Shown here one piece after another: positions 27,650-36,377 of a DNA stretch of 64,000 nucleotides. This DNA is from Pseudomonas sp. MM213 (GTDB lineage Bacteria; Pseudomonadota; Gammaproteobacteria; Pseudomonadales; Pseudomonadaceae): contig NZ_CP081943.1 of assembly GCF_020423045.1 (NCBI RefSeq), positions 248,001 through 312,000 on the forward strand. The letters are read 5' to 3'. The notes beneath the pieces were generated by a model. The model had not been told where the DNA came from, ran no database searches, and saw nothing but the letters and a program-made list of their open reading frames with translations. Every line of letters begins with the position of its first letter. Position 1 is the first letter of the stretch. The position numbers were made by a program, and so were the translations under genes.

Positions 27650-29448
27650 GTGACGCTACCTTCTGTGTGCTGTCCGAGAAATTCCGGGTGGAATTCCAGC
27701 TGGACGAGGGTGCCTTGAGGCTCCCTGGAAAATATGTGCAAGTGGCCGCGCAAGCTCCGCGCCCGCTCATCCATGATGTTCAGGCCGTGATGTTCGCGCT
27801 GGTCAACGTCGCCGCTGAAGCCGCGCCCGTCATCCTCGACCGAAAGCCTCACGGTTTCGCCGTCCTGACGCAGTTCCAGCCAGGCGTTTTGCGCGTGGGC
27901 GTGGCGCAGGCAATTGGAAAGCGCCTCGCGGGTGATCTGCAGGATGTGGATCTGCTCGCTGGCCGAGAGTTGAAAGGCCAGCGCATCGACGTGCAGGTGC
28001 ACCTGGAATTCGCCACGACGGGAGAATTCTGCGGCGGTGTCCTTGAGTTCCTGCACCAGCCCGGCATCGTTAATCTGCAAGCGGAAAGTGGTCAGCAGTT
28101 CGCGCAATTGGCGGTAGGCATTGTTCAGTCCTTCGCGCAATTCGGCGGTGACGTTTTCCAGGGTCTGCACCGGCTCGCCCCGGCGCATCAGGGTCTGCAT
28201 GCGGCTGACTTGCAGCTTCATGTAGGACAGGGCCTGGGCCAGTGAGTCGTGCAGTTCGCGGGCGATGATCGTGCGCTCTTCCAGCAACAGCAGCCGATGA
28301 TCCTGTTCCCGTTGACGCTTGAGTGAGAGCGAAGTGCCGATCAGGTTGGCCAGGGCCTGGATCAGTTGGGTTTCCCAGGCTTGCGTGGGGTGGCCGTCGA
28401 CAAAGTAAGCCTTGAGTTCACCCAGTTCGCTGCCCTGGTTGCTGATGCTGAAGGATTGCGGCCTCGCGTCGTGGTGTTTCTGGCACGTGGCGCAATCGCT
28501 GCTGGCGCAGACGTCGCGGATGTTGGCGCCATGCAGGGCGATCAGTTGCTGGGCAGGCGCCTGCGCCTGGCCCTGCAAACACAGCGACAGGCGCAGGCCC
28601 GGCAGGCGTTGCTGGAAGCGCCGGATCAACTCGTCCAGCCCTTCGGCATTGGCCAGGCGTGTGGCCAGGCTGCGGCTGCTTTGATACAGCAGCTCCAGCG
28701 CAGCGTTGGCTTGTTGCAGGTTCAGGGTTTTTTGCCGGACCTGACTTTCCAGCGTGCGGTGCGACTCTTCTATCGTTTCGGCCATGGCGTTGAAGCTCGT
28801 GGCCAACTGGCCCAGTTCGTCCTGGGACTGATGGTTGACCCGCACCTTGAAATCACCGCGTCGAAAGCGCTGGGTTGCGTCCACCAATTCCTTGAGGGGC
28901 GTGACGACGCCGTACTGCAACTCGTACAAACCGATCAGCAGGACAATCATGGTGGTGAACAGCGCCATGCCCTGGATCACTTGTTGCCAGCCCTGCTTTT
29001 GCTCGCTCTGGCGCTGGAGCAGGCTGACGAACTGGTTCAGTTGCTCAACGAACGGCCGGGCCTGGGCTTGAAACGCCACGGCATCGCCGCGTTCCAGCGC
29101 CGGGCGCAACGCTTCGTTCCATTGTTGCTGGAGTTGCCCATAGCTGGTTTGCAACGCGGTGGTCGGGCCATCTTCCAGCACGGCCTTGAGTGACTGGCTG
29201 TTGAGGCGACGTTGCAGGCTTTCAGTGATGCCGATGATTTCTTCATCGGTGGCACCGGCGGCGAGTTTCCAGCTCAGGTGGTAGGTTTCCATGCGCACCG
29301 AGCCCGCGGTATTGATGGCGGCGGCATCGCCCTGGCTGAACCAGGCGATCAACCCGGCACTCAACGAGCTGGCGAGCGCGAGCACGGCGATCAGGATCAC
29401 CGCGAGCCCGGCGCGGGCGGGCAGGGAGCTGCGCAACCAGCGAATCAT
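27646..29448 (-). CDS. narX: Nitrate/nitrite sensor histidine kinase NarX
   Basis: A 600-residue membrane kinase. A transmembrane helix (about 14-35) is followed by the periplasmic P-box for nitrate (INTAGSVRMETYHLSWKL), a second transmembrane helix near 165-185, HAMP, and a central module with Cys cluster CASSDCATCQKHH. The HisKA_3 motif is RELHDSLAQALSYMK and the ATPase has NCLRHAHAQN and DDGRGF. It is coupled to narL by a 4-base overlap. Confidence 0.95.
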   Translation of the reverse strand: MIRWLRSSLPARAGLAVILIAVLALASSLSAGLIAWFSQGDAAAINTAGSVRMETYHLSWKLAAGATDEEIIGITESLQRRLNSQSLKAVLEDGPTTALQTSYGQLQQQWNEALRPALERGDAVAFQAQARPFVEQLNQFVSLLQRQSEQKQGWQQVIQGMALFTTMIVLLIGLYELQYGVVTPLKELVDATQRFRRGDFKVRVNHQSQDELGQLATSFNAMAETIEESHRTLESQVRQKTLNLQQANAALELLYQSSRSLATRLANAEGLDELIRRFQQRLPGLRLSLCLQGQAQAPAQQLIALHGANIRDVCASSDCATCQKHHDARPQSFSISNQGSELGELKAYFVDGHPTQAWETQLIQALANLIGTSLSLKRQREQDHRLLLLEERTIIARELHDSLAQALSYMKLQVSRMQTLMRRGEPVQTLENVTAELREGLNNAYRQLRELLTTFRLQINDAGLVQELKDTAAEFSRRGEFQVHLHVDALAFQLSASEQIHILQITREALSNCLRHAHAQNAWLELRQDGETVRLSVEDDGRGFSGDVDQREHHGLNIMDERARSLRGHLHIFSREPQGTLVQLEFHPEFLGQHTEGSVT

Positions 29449-29520
29449 CGGCGCAGGTCCCGGGGTAAAGCAGAAAGCAGAGCATGTATAGCTCCAGAGT
29501 GAGGTTGTTTGTTATGGCCT

Positions 29521-29612
29521 CTTCGCGGGCAAGCCTCGCTCCTACAGGATTGGGTCCGGCTGCCGAAAATGGGAACGACTTCAATCCTGTAGGAGCGAGG
29601 CTTGCCCGCGAA
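29521..29612. repeat. REP pair upstream of narX
   Basis: CTTCGCGGGCAAGCCTCGCT then CCTACAGGATT, and the inverse complement ending GCTTGCCCGCGAAG, separated by about 35 bases. Confidence 0.85.
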
Positions 29613-29727
29613 GGCGATCCAGAGGTGCGCTACCTCTAAAGAGTTGTCGACGGCTCCCTGTCGACAGAACACTGGGTGGAAAAAGTTAAAACGCTGATAA
29701 ACAAGGGGTTTTAAGCATTCTCCGGTC

Positions 29728-29743
29728 TACCTCCTTGGAGGTA
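29728..29743. promoter_or_regulatory. NarL-type 7-2-7 palindrome upstream of narK1
   Basis: TACCTCC-TT-GGAGGTA is a perfect 7-2-7 inverted repeat, centred about 53 bases upstream of the ANR box, the arrangement expected for joint nitrate and anoxia control of narK1K2GHJI. Confidence 0.8.
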
Positions 29744-29781
29744 GGCAGTGCAAGCATAGGCTTGGGCCCGCTTGGGCTTCG

Positions 29782-29795
29782 TTGACGTGGATCAA
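29782..29795 (+). promoter_or_regulatory. ANR box of the narK1 operon
   Basis: TTGACGTGGATCAA fits TTGAY-N4-ATCAA. The expected start is near 29830, 24 bases before the narK1 GTG. Confidence 0.85.
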
Positions 29796-29853
29796 GTTTT
29801 TACGGGGTTGCTCTCTCTAGTCTGCCGCCATGGCTAACTGACTGGAGAGCATT

Positions 29854-31158
29854 GTGACCCAACCCCGTGTACGACAAGGCTTGGTGCTGGGCATGAGCAC
29901 GCTGGCCTTCACTGTATGTTTCATGGTCTGGATGATGTTTGCCGTGCTCGGTGTGCCGATCAAGGAACTGCTCCAGCTCAACGAAACCCAGTTCGGCCTG
30001 CTGGCCGCGACCCCGGTCTTGACCGGCTCGCTGGTGCGTTTGCCGCTGGGGCTGCTGACCGACCGCTTTGGCGGGCGCAGCGTGTTCTTTCTGCTGATGC
30101 TGTCTTGCGTCGCACCGCTGTACCTGATCAGCCACGCCACCGCTTATTGGCAGTTTTTGCTGCTGGGCCTGTTCGTCGGTTTGGCCGGCGGCTCGTTCTC
30201 GGTCGGGATTGCCTACGTCGCCAAGTGGTTCGACAAAGAGAACCAGGGCTTCGCCATGGGCATCTTCGGCGCCGGTAACGCCGGGGCTGCGGTCACCAAG
30301 TTTCTCGCCCCGGCCCTGATCGCCGCCGGCAGTTGGCAGCTGGTGCCGAAAGTCTTCAGCGCCATCCTCTTTATCACTGCGCTGTCGTTCTGGTTCCTCA
30401 GTGCCGAAAACAAGGACCACCGCAGTGCCTCGGGCGCCACGCTGCGTGAGCAACTGCGTTCGCTGAAAGATCCTGCGGTGTGGCGCTACTGCCAGTACTA
30501 CTCGATTGTCTTCGGCGGTTATGTGGCCCTCGCGCTGTGGATGACCAAGTACTACGTGCAGGAATACGGTTTCAGCCTGCAAAGCGCGGCGCTGCTGGCG
30601 GCGTGTTTTTCCCTGCCCGGTGGCGTGCTGCGTGCCGTCGGTGGCTGGATGTCGGATCGCTGGGGCGCGCAAAGCGTGACCTGGTGGGTGTTGTGGGTCA
30701 GCTGGATCTGCCTGTTCCTGCTCTCGTACCCACAGACCCAACTGCAAGTGCAGACCATCAACGGCACCGTGGATTTCCACATCGGCCTCAATCCCGCGCT
30801 GTTCACCGTGCTGCTGTTCGTCATGGGCATTGCCTTCGCGTTCGGCAAGGCTTCGGTCTTCAAATACATCGCCAATGACTACCCGAAAAACATGGGCGCG
30901 GTGTCCGGCATCGTCGGTCTGGCCGGTGGCCTGGGCGGTTTCGTGCTGCCGATCATGTTTGGCGCCCTGGTGGACCTCACCGGCGTGCGCTCGTCCTGCT
31001 TCATGTTGATGTACGGCGTGGTCTGGGTCTCCCTCACCTGGATGTACTTCAGCGAAATGCGCAAAAGCCCGGTGCTTGGTAAAGCGCCGACGCTGACCCC
31101 GTCCCCGATTTCCAGCATTGCCCAAGGAGAACAACATGTCCGTTCTGCAAAAGCCTGA
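29854..31158 (+). CDS. narK1: Nitrate transporter NarK1
   Basis: A 434-residue major facilitator of the nitrate/nitrite porter family, first of a tandem pair. RLPLGLLTDRFGGR (loop 2-3) and the nitrate signature GIFGAGNAGAAVTKF are present. The NarK1 branch is thought to be proton-nitrate symport. The GTG start at 29854 follows GGAGAGC. It overlaps narK2 by 23 bases. Confidence 0.9.
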   Translation: MTQPRVRQGLVLGMSTLAFTVCFMVWMMFAVLGVPIKELLQLNETQFGLLAATPVLTGSLVRLPLGLLTDRFGGRSVFFLLMLSCVAPLYLISHATAYWQFLLLGLFVGLAGGSFSVGIAYVAKWFDKENQGFAMGIFGAGNAGAAVTKFLAPALIAAGSWQLVPKVFSAILFITALSFWFLSAENKDHRSASGATLREQLRSLKDPAVWRYCQYYSIVFGGYVALALWMTKYYVQEYGFSLQSAALLAACFSLPGGVLRAVGGWMSDRWGAQSVTWWVLWVSWICLFLLSYPQTQLQVQTINGTVDFHIGLNPALFTVLLFVMGIAFAFGKASVFKYIANDYPKNMGAVSGIVGLAGGLGGFVLPIMFGALVDLTGVRSSCFMLMYGVVWVSLTWMYFSEMRKSPVLGKAPTLTPSPISSIAQGEQHVRSAKA

Positions 31159-32533
31159 AAAAGGGCCGGTCATTCATGACTGGCGCCCCGAGGACCCTGC
31201 GTTCTGGGGAAGCAGCGGCAAACAGACCGCCACGCGCAACCTGTGGATCTCCATTCCCGCGCTGCTGTTGGCCTTCGCGGTGTGGATGGTCTGGAGCACG
31301 GTGATCGTGCGCCTGAACGCCATCGGCTTCACCTTCACCACCGACCAGTTGTTCTGGCTGGCGGCGTTGCCGGGCCTGTCCGGCGCGACCTTGCGCGTCT
31401 TCTATTCCTTTATGGTGCCGATCTTCGGTGGCCGGCGCTGGACCGCCCTGAGCACCGCATCGTTGCTGGTGCCATCGATCTGGATGGGCTTCGCGGTGCA
31501 GGACCCGGGCACCCCGTACAGCGTGTTCGTATGGATTGCCTTGCTCTGCGGTTTTGGCGGCGGCAACTTCGCCTCGAGCATGTCCAACATCAGTTTCTTC
31601 TATCCAAAGTCCCAGCAAGGCACGGCCCTGGGCCTCAACGCCGGGTTGGGTAACCTGGGCGTCTCGGTGATGCAGTTCTGCGTACCACTGGTGATCACCT
31701 TCGGCGTGTTCGGCGTCATGGGTGGCAATCCGCAAACCCTGCCGGACGGTGGCCAATTGTGGCTGCAGAACGCCGGGTTCATCTGGGTGCCGTTCATTGT
31801 TTTGGTGACGGTGCTGGCCTGGTTCGGCATGAACGATTTGTCCAGTGCGCGGGCCTCGTTCAGCGAGCAAGCGGTGATCTTCAAACGCAAGCACAACTGG
31901 CTGATGTGCTGGTTGTACCTGGCGACTTTCGGTTCGTTCATCGGTTTTTCCGCTGCGTTTCCATTGCTGATCAAAACCTCGTTCCCTGATGTGATCGCGC
32001 TGAAATTCGCCTTCCTCGGCCCGTTGGTGGGTGCGCTCGTGCGTCCATTGGGCGGCTGGCTGGCGGACAAGCTCGGCGGCGCAAAAGTGACCTTGTGGAA
32101 CTTCGTCGCGATGATCGTGATGGTCTTCGGTGTCATGCACTTCCTGCCGCAGAACGGTACGGGCGGCAACTTCTACGGCTTCCTCGGCATGTTCATGCTG
32201 CTGTTCATCACCACCGGCGTGGGCAACGGCTCCACCTTCCGCATGATCCCGGTGATCTTCCGCACCCAGCATGAAAAAGCCGCTGCCGGAAAATCTCCGG
32301 CCGTACGTGAACAAGCACTCAAGAATGCCGGCAAAGAGTCCGCCGCCGTCCTGGGCTTCAGTTCGGCCATGGGCGCCTTCGGTGCGTTCTTCATTCCCAA
32401 ATCCTTCGGCACTTCGATGGCCCAGACCGGCGGACCGGAGATGGCCTTCTACATGTTCGTCGGTTTTTACCTGAGCTGCATCGTCGTGACCTGGTGGTGG
32501 TACGCGCGCAAAGGCGCCGCGACACCCTGCTGA
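31136..32533 (+). CDS. narK2: Nitrate/nitrite antiporter NarK2
   Basis: A 465-residue nitrate/nitrite porter, second of the pair. The N-terminal HDWRPEDPAFW and the nitrate signature GLNAGLGNLGVSVMQF mark the NarK2 branch, generally a nitrate/nitrite exchanger. The ATG at 31136 follows AAGGAGAACAAC, inside the end of narK1. narG follows after 69 bases. Confidence 0.9.
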   Translation: MSVLQKPEKGPVIHDWRPEDPAFWGSSGKQTATRNLWISIPALLLAFAVWMVWSTVIVRLNAIGFTFTTDQLFWLAALPGLSGATLRVFYSFMVPIFGGRRWTALSTASLLVPSIWMGFAVQDPGTPYSVFVWIALLCGFGGGNFASSMSNISFFYPKSQQGTALGLNAGLGNLGVSVMQFCVPLVITFGVFGVMGGNPQTLPDGGQLWLQNAGFIWVPFIVLVTVLAWFGMNDLSSARASFSEQAVIFKRKHNWLMCWLYLATFGSFIGFSAAFPLLIKTSFPDVIALKFAFLGPLVGALVRPLGGWLADKLGGAKVTLWNFVAMIVMVFGVMHFLPQNGTGGNFYGFLGMFMLLFITTGVGNGSTFRMIPVIFRTQHEKAAAGKSPAVREQALKNAGKESAAVLGFSSAMGAFGAFFIPKSFGTSMAQTGGPEMAFYMFVGFYLSCIVVTWWWYARKGAATPC

Positions 32534-32602
32534 GACGACCCGAATCCAACCATTGCGTGGGCGGGGCACAGAACCCCGCAGCAAGCCTGAGAGGACTACA
32601 CC

Positions 32603-35600
32603 GTGAGTCATTTACTGGATCAATTGCGGTTTTTCAATCGCAAGCAAAACGAGTTTTCCGAGGGTCATGGAGAGACCCGCAAAGAGTCGCGCGACTGGGA
32701 GAACGTCTACCGTTCGCGCTGGCAGTACGACAAGATCGTGCGTTCCACCCATGGGGTGAACTGCACCGGGTCTTGCTCGTGGAAGATCTACGTGAAGAAC
32801 GGACTGATCACCTGGGAAACCCAGCAGACCGACTACCCGCGTACCCGCAACGACCTGCCCAACCATGAGCCTCGTGGCTGCCCGCGCGGCGCCAGTTACA
32901 GCTGGTACATCTACAGCGCCAACCGGCTCAAGTACCCGAAAATCCGCAAGCCGTTGCTCAAGCTCTGGCGCGATGCGCGCCAGACCATGGCACCGGTCGA
33001 AGCCTGGGCCAGCATTGTCGAGGACAAGGCCAAGGCCGACTCCTATAAAAGCAAGCGCGGCATGGGCGGCTTCATTCGTTCCAGCTGGGACGAAGTCAAC
33101 GAGATCATCGCGGCGTCCAACGTCTACACCATCAAACAGTACGGCCCCGACCGGATCGTCGGGTTCTCGCCGATCCCGGCCATGTCGATGGTCAGCTACG
33201 CCGCAGGTTCGCGTTACCTGTCGCTGATCGGCGGTGCCTGCCTGAGCTTCTATGACTGGTACTGCGACTTGCCACCGGCCTCGCCGATGGTTTGGGGCGA
33301 GCAGACCGACGTGCCGGAATCGGCCGACTGGTACAACTCCAACTACATCATTGCCTGGGGTTCCAACGTTCCGCAGACCCGTACCCCCGATGCGCACTTC
33401 TTCACCGAAGTCCGTTACAAGGGCACCAAGACCGTGGCGATCACTCCGGACTATTCGGAAGTCGCCAAGCTCACCGACCTGTGGCTGAACCCCAAGCAGG
33501 GCACCGACGCGGCGCTGGCGCAGGCCTTCAACCATGTGATCTTCAAAGAATTCCACCTGGACAAACCGAGCGCCTATTTCACTGACTACGCCAAGCGTTT
33601 CACCGATCTGCCGGTGCTGGTGCTGCTCAAGCAAATGGCCGACAAGGCGCCGGGCGCCGGTTACCAGCCGGACCGCTTCCTGCGTGCCAGCGACTTGACC
33701 GACAACCTCGGCCAGGAAAACAACCCGGAATGGAAAACCATCGCCCTGGATACCAGCGGCGAACTGGTGTCCCCTCAGGGCTCCATCGGTTATCGCTGGG
33801 GCGAGAAGGGCAAGTGGAACATTCTGCCGCGTGAAGGCGGCGAAGGTCGCGAGATCGATCTGAAACTGAGCCTGATCGGCGATGACGTGGCCGAAGTGGC
33901 GTTCCCGTATTTTGCCGGCGAGTCCCACGAGCACTTCCAGCACGTGGCCGGCGATGCCGTGCAATACCGTCGTGTGCCGGTGCACAGCCTCGTTCTGGCT
34001 GACGGCAGCGTGGCCAAAGTCGCCACCGTGTTCGACCTGTCGGCCGCTAACCTGGCGATCGACCGTGGCCTGGGTGGCGAAAACGTCGCCAAGGATTACA
34101 ACGACGCCTCGGTGCCCGGCACTCCGGCCTGGCAGGAGCAGATCACCGGCGTCAGCCGCGAGAAAGCGATCCAGATTGCCCGTGAGTTTGCCGATAACGC
34201 CGACAAGACCAAGGGCCGCTCGATGATCATCGTCGGCGCGGCGATGAATCACTGGTACCACATGGACATGAACTACCGCGGGCTGATCAACATGCTCATG
34301 CTCTGCGGGTGTGTTGGCCAGACCGGTGGCGGTTGGGCGCACTACGTCGGCCAGGAAAAACTCCGTCCGCAATGCGGCTGGCTGCCCCTGGCGTTCGGCC
34401 TGGACTGGAACCGTCCGCCACGGCAAATGAACGGCACCAGCTTCTTCTACGCCCACAGCTCGCAGTGGCGCCACGAGAAGATGAGCATGCACGACGTGCT
34501 CTCGCCATTGGCCGACAAGTCGCAATTCCCCGAGCATGCGCTGGACTACAACATCCGCGCCGAACGCGCCGGCTGGTTGCCTAGCGCACCGCAACTCAAC
34601 ACCAACCCGCTGCACATTTGCCGTGATGCCGCTGCTGCCGGCATGGAACCGAAAGATTACGTGGTCAAGTCGCTGCAGGACGGTTCGCTGCGCTTCTCTT
34701 GCGAGCAACCGGACAGCCCGGTGAACTTCCCGCGCAACATGTTCATCTGGCGCTCCAACCTGCTGGGCTCCTCGGGTAAGGGCCACGAGTACATGCTCAA
34801 GTACCTGCTCGGCACCAAGAACGGGGTGATGAACGAAGACATCGGCCAGGTCGGCGACTGCAAACCGGAAGAAGCCGAATGGGTGGACGAGGGCGCCATC
34901 GGCAAGCTCGATCTGGTGACTACGCTGGACTTCCGCATGTCCTCGACCTGCGTCTATTCCGACATCGTCTTGCCGACCGCGACCTGGTACGAAAAAGACG
35001 ACATGAACACCTCGGACATGCACCCGTTCATTCACCCGTTGTCGGCCGCGATCGACCCGGCGTGGGAATCGCGTTCCGACTGGGAAATCTACAAAGGCAT
35101 CGCCAAGGCGTTTTCCAGCATGGCCGAAGGGCACCTGGGCGTCGAAAAGGATCTGGTGACCATTCCGCTGATGCACGACAGCGTCGGCGAACTGGCCCAG
35201 CCGTTTGGCGGCACCGACTGGAAAAGCGAAGGCGTGGCACCGGTGCCGGGTAAAAACGCACCGAACCTGCACGTGGTCGAGCGCGACTACCCGAACATCT
35301 ACAAGCAGTTCTCGTCCCTCGGGCCATTGCTGGAGAAACACGGCAACGGCGGCAAGGGCATCAACTGGAACACCGAGGCCGAAGTGAAGTTCCTCGGTGA
35401 GCTCAACCACCACGAACGGGACGCCGGTATCAGCCACGGCCGTCCGAAAATCGACTCGGCCATCGATGCCGCGGAAGTGATCCTGTCGCTCGCACCGGAA
35501 ACCAACGGTCACGTAGCGGTCAAGGCCTGGGCCGCGCTGTCGGAATTCACCGGTATCGACCACAGCCATCTGGCGGTGGGCAAGGAGCATGAGGCGATTC

Positions 35601-36376
35601 GCTTCCGCGACATCCAGGCGCAGCCGCGCAAGATCATTTCCAGCCCGACCTGGTCGGGTCTCGAAGACGATCACGTCAGCTACAACGCCGGTTACACCAA
35701 CGTTCATGAAGCCATTCCATGGCGCACCATCACCGGTCGCCAGCAGTTCTACCAGGATCACCCGTGGATGCAGGCGTTCGGCGAGCAGCTGATGAGTTAC
35801 CGGCCGCCGGTCAACACCCGGACCATCGCCGGGGTGAAAGGCAAGCGCAGCAACGGCCACAAGGAAATCGTCCTGAACTGGATCACGCCGCACCAGAAGT
35901 GGGGCATCCACAGCACCTACAGCGACAACCTGCTGATGCTGACCTTAAGCCGTGGCGGCCCGATTGTCTGGCTGTCGGAGAACGACGCGAAAAGCGCCGG
36001 TATCGAAGACAACGACTGGATCGAGTGCTTCAACGCCAACGGTGCGCTGACCGCCCGTGCGGTGGTCAGTCAGCGGGTCAAGGACGGCATGGTGATGATG
36101 TACCACGCCCAGGAACGGATCGTGAACGTGCCCGGATCGGAAACCACCAAGACCCGTGGCGGCCACCACAACTCGGTGACCCGCGTCGTGCTCAAACCGA
36201 CCCACATGATCGGTGGCTATGCCCAGCAGGCCTACGGTTTCAACTATTACGGCACGGTCGGTTGCAACCGCGACGAGTTCGTCGTGGTGCGCAAAATGTC
36301 CAAAGTCGACTGGCTCGATGGTTCGTCCGGTGATGACCTGCCGCGTCCTCTGCCGACCGATATCGAGGAGAACTGA
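32603..36376 (+). CDS. narG: Respiratory nitrate reductase alpha subunit NarG
   Basis: A 1257-residue Mo-bisMGD catalytic subunit reducing nitrate at the cytoplasmic face. The N-terminal FS0 ligands are His and Cys in STHGVNCTGSCSWK and Cys in PRGCPRGASYSW. A vestigial twin-arginine-like start (FNRKQNEFSEG) is present. The Mo ligand Asp is expected in the SNYIIAWGSNVPQTRTPDAH region. GTG at 32603 has GAGAGG upstream. narH follows after one base. Confidence 0.98.
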   Translation: MSHLLDQLRFFNRKQNEFSEGHGETRKESRDWENVYRSRWQYDKIVRSTHGVNCTGSCSWKIYVKNGLITWETQQTDYPRTRNDLPNHEPRGCPRGASYSWYIYSANRLKYPKIRKPLLKLWRDARQTMAPVEAWASIVEDKAKADSYKSKRGMGGFIRSSWDEVNEIIAASNVYTIKQYGPDRIVGFSPIPAMSMVSYAAGSRYLSLIGGACLSFYDWYCDLPPASPMVWGEQTDVPESADWYNSNYIIAWGSNVPQTRTPDAHFFTEVRYKGTKTVAITPDYSEVAKLTDLWLNPKQGTDAALAQAFNHVIFKEFHLDKPSAYFTDYAKRFTDLPVLVLLKQMADKAPGAGYQPDRFLRASDLTDNLGQENNPEWKTIALDTSGELVSPQGSIGYRWGEKGKWNILPREGGEGREIDLKLSLIGDDVAEVAFPYFAGESHEHFQHVAGDAVQYRRVPVHSLVLADGSVAKVATVFDLSAANLAIDRGLGGENVAKDYNDASVPGTPAWQEQITGVSREKAIQIAREFADNADKTKGRSMIIVGAAMNHWYHMDMNYRGLINMLMLCGCVGQTGGGWAHYVGQEKLRPQCGWLPLAFGLDWNRPPRQMNGTSFFYAHSSQWRHEKMSMHDVLSPLADKSQFPEHALDYNIRAERAGWLPSAPQLNTNPLHICRDAAAAGMEPKDYVVKSLQDGSLRFSCEQPDSPVNFPRNMFIWRSNLLGSSGKGHEYMLKYLLGTKNGVMNEDIGQVGDCKPEEAEWVDEGAIGKLDLVTTLDFRMSSTCVYSDIVLPTATWYEKDDMNTSDMHPFIHPLSAAIDPAWESRSDWEIYKGIAKAFSSMAEGHLGVEKDLVTIPLMHDSVGELAQPFGGTDWKSEGVAPVPGKNAPNLHVVERDYPNIYKQFSSLGPLLEKHGNGGKGINWNTEAEVKFLGELNHHERDAGISHGRPKIDSAIDAAEVILSLAPETNGHVAVKAWAALSEFTGIDHSHLAVGKEHEAIRFRDIQAQPRKIISSPTWSGLEDDHVSYNAGYTNVHEAIPWRTITGRQQFYQDHPWMQAFGEQLMSYRPPVNTRTIAGVKGKRSNGHKEIVLNWITPHQKWGIHSTYSDNLLMLTLSRGGPIVWLSENDAKSAGIEDNDWIECFNANGALTARAVVSQRVKDGMVMMYHAQERIVNVPGSETTKTRGGHHNSVTRVVLKPTHMIGGYAQQAYGFNYYGTVGCNRDEFVVVRKMSKVDWLDGSSGDDLPRPLPTDIEEN

Positions 36377-36377
36377 G

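Larger units (their letters stand above)
29449..29853. other. narX-narK1 divergent intergenic region
   Basis: This 405-base gap holds a REP pair (29521-29612), a NarL-type palindrome (29728-29743) and an ANR box (29782-29795) ahead of narK1. Nothing clearly assigned to the narX promoter was found. Confidence 0.8.

Noticed and set aside
32612..35911. 1099-codon open frame antisense to narG
   Set aside because: It is a codon-bias shadow of narG in GC-rich DNA: no family motif, no ribosome site, and narG is certain. Similar long antisense frames in norB (9624-11306), narX, narK1/narK2 and nrdD were dismissed for the same reason.
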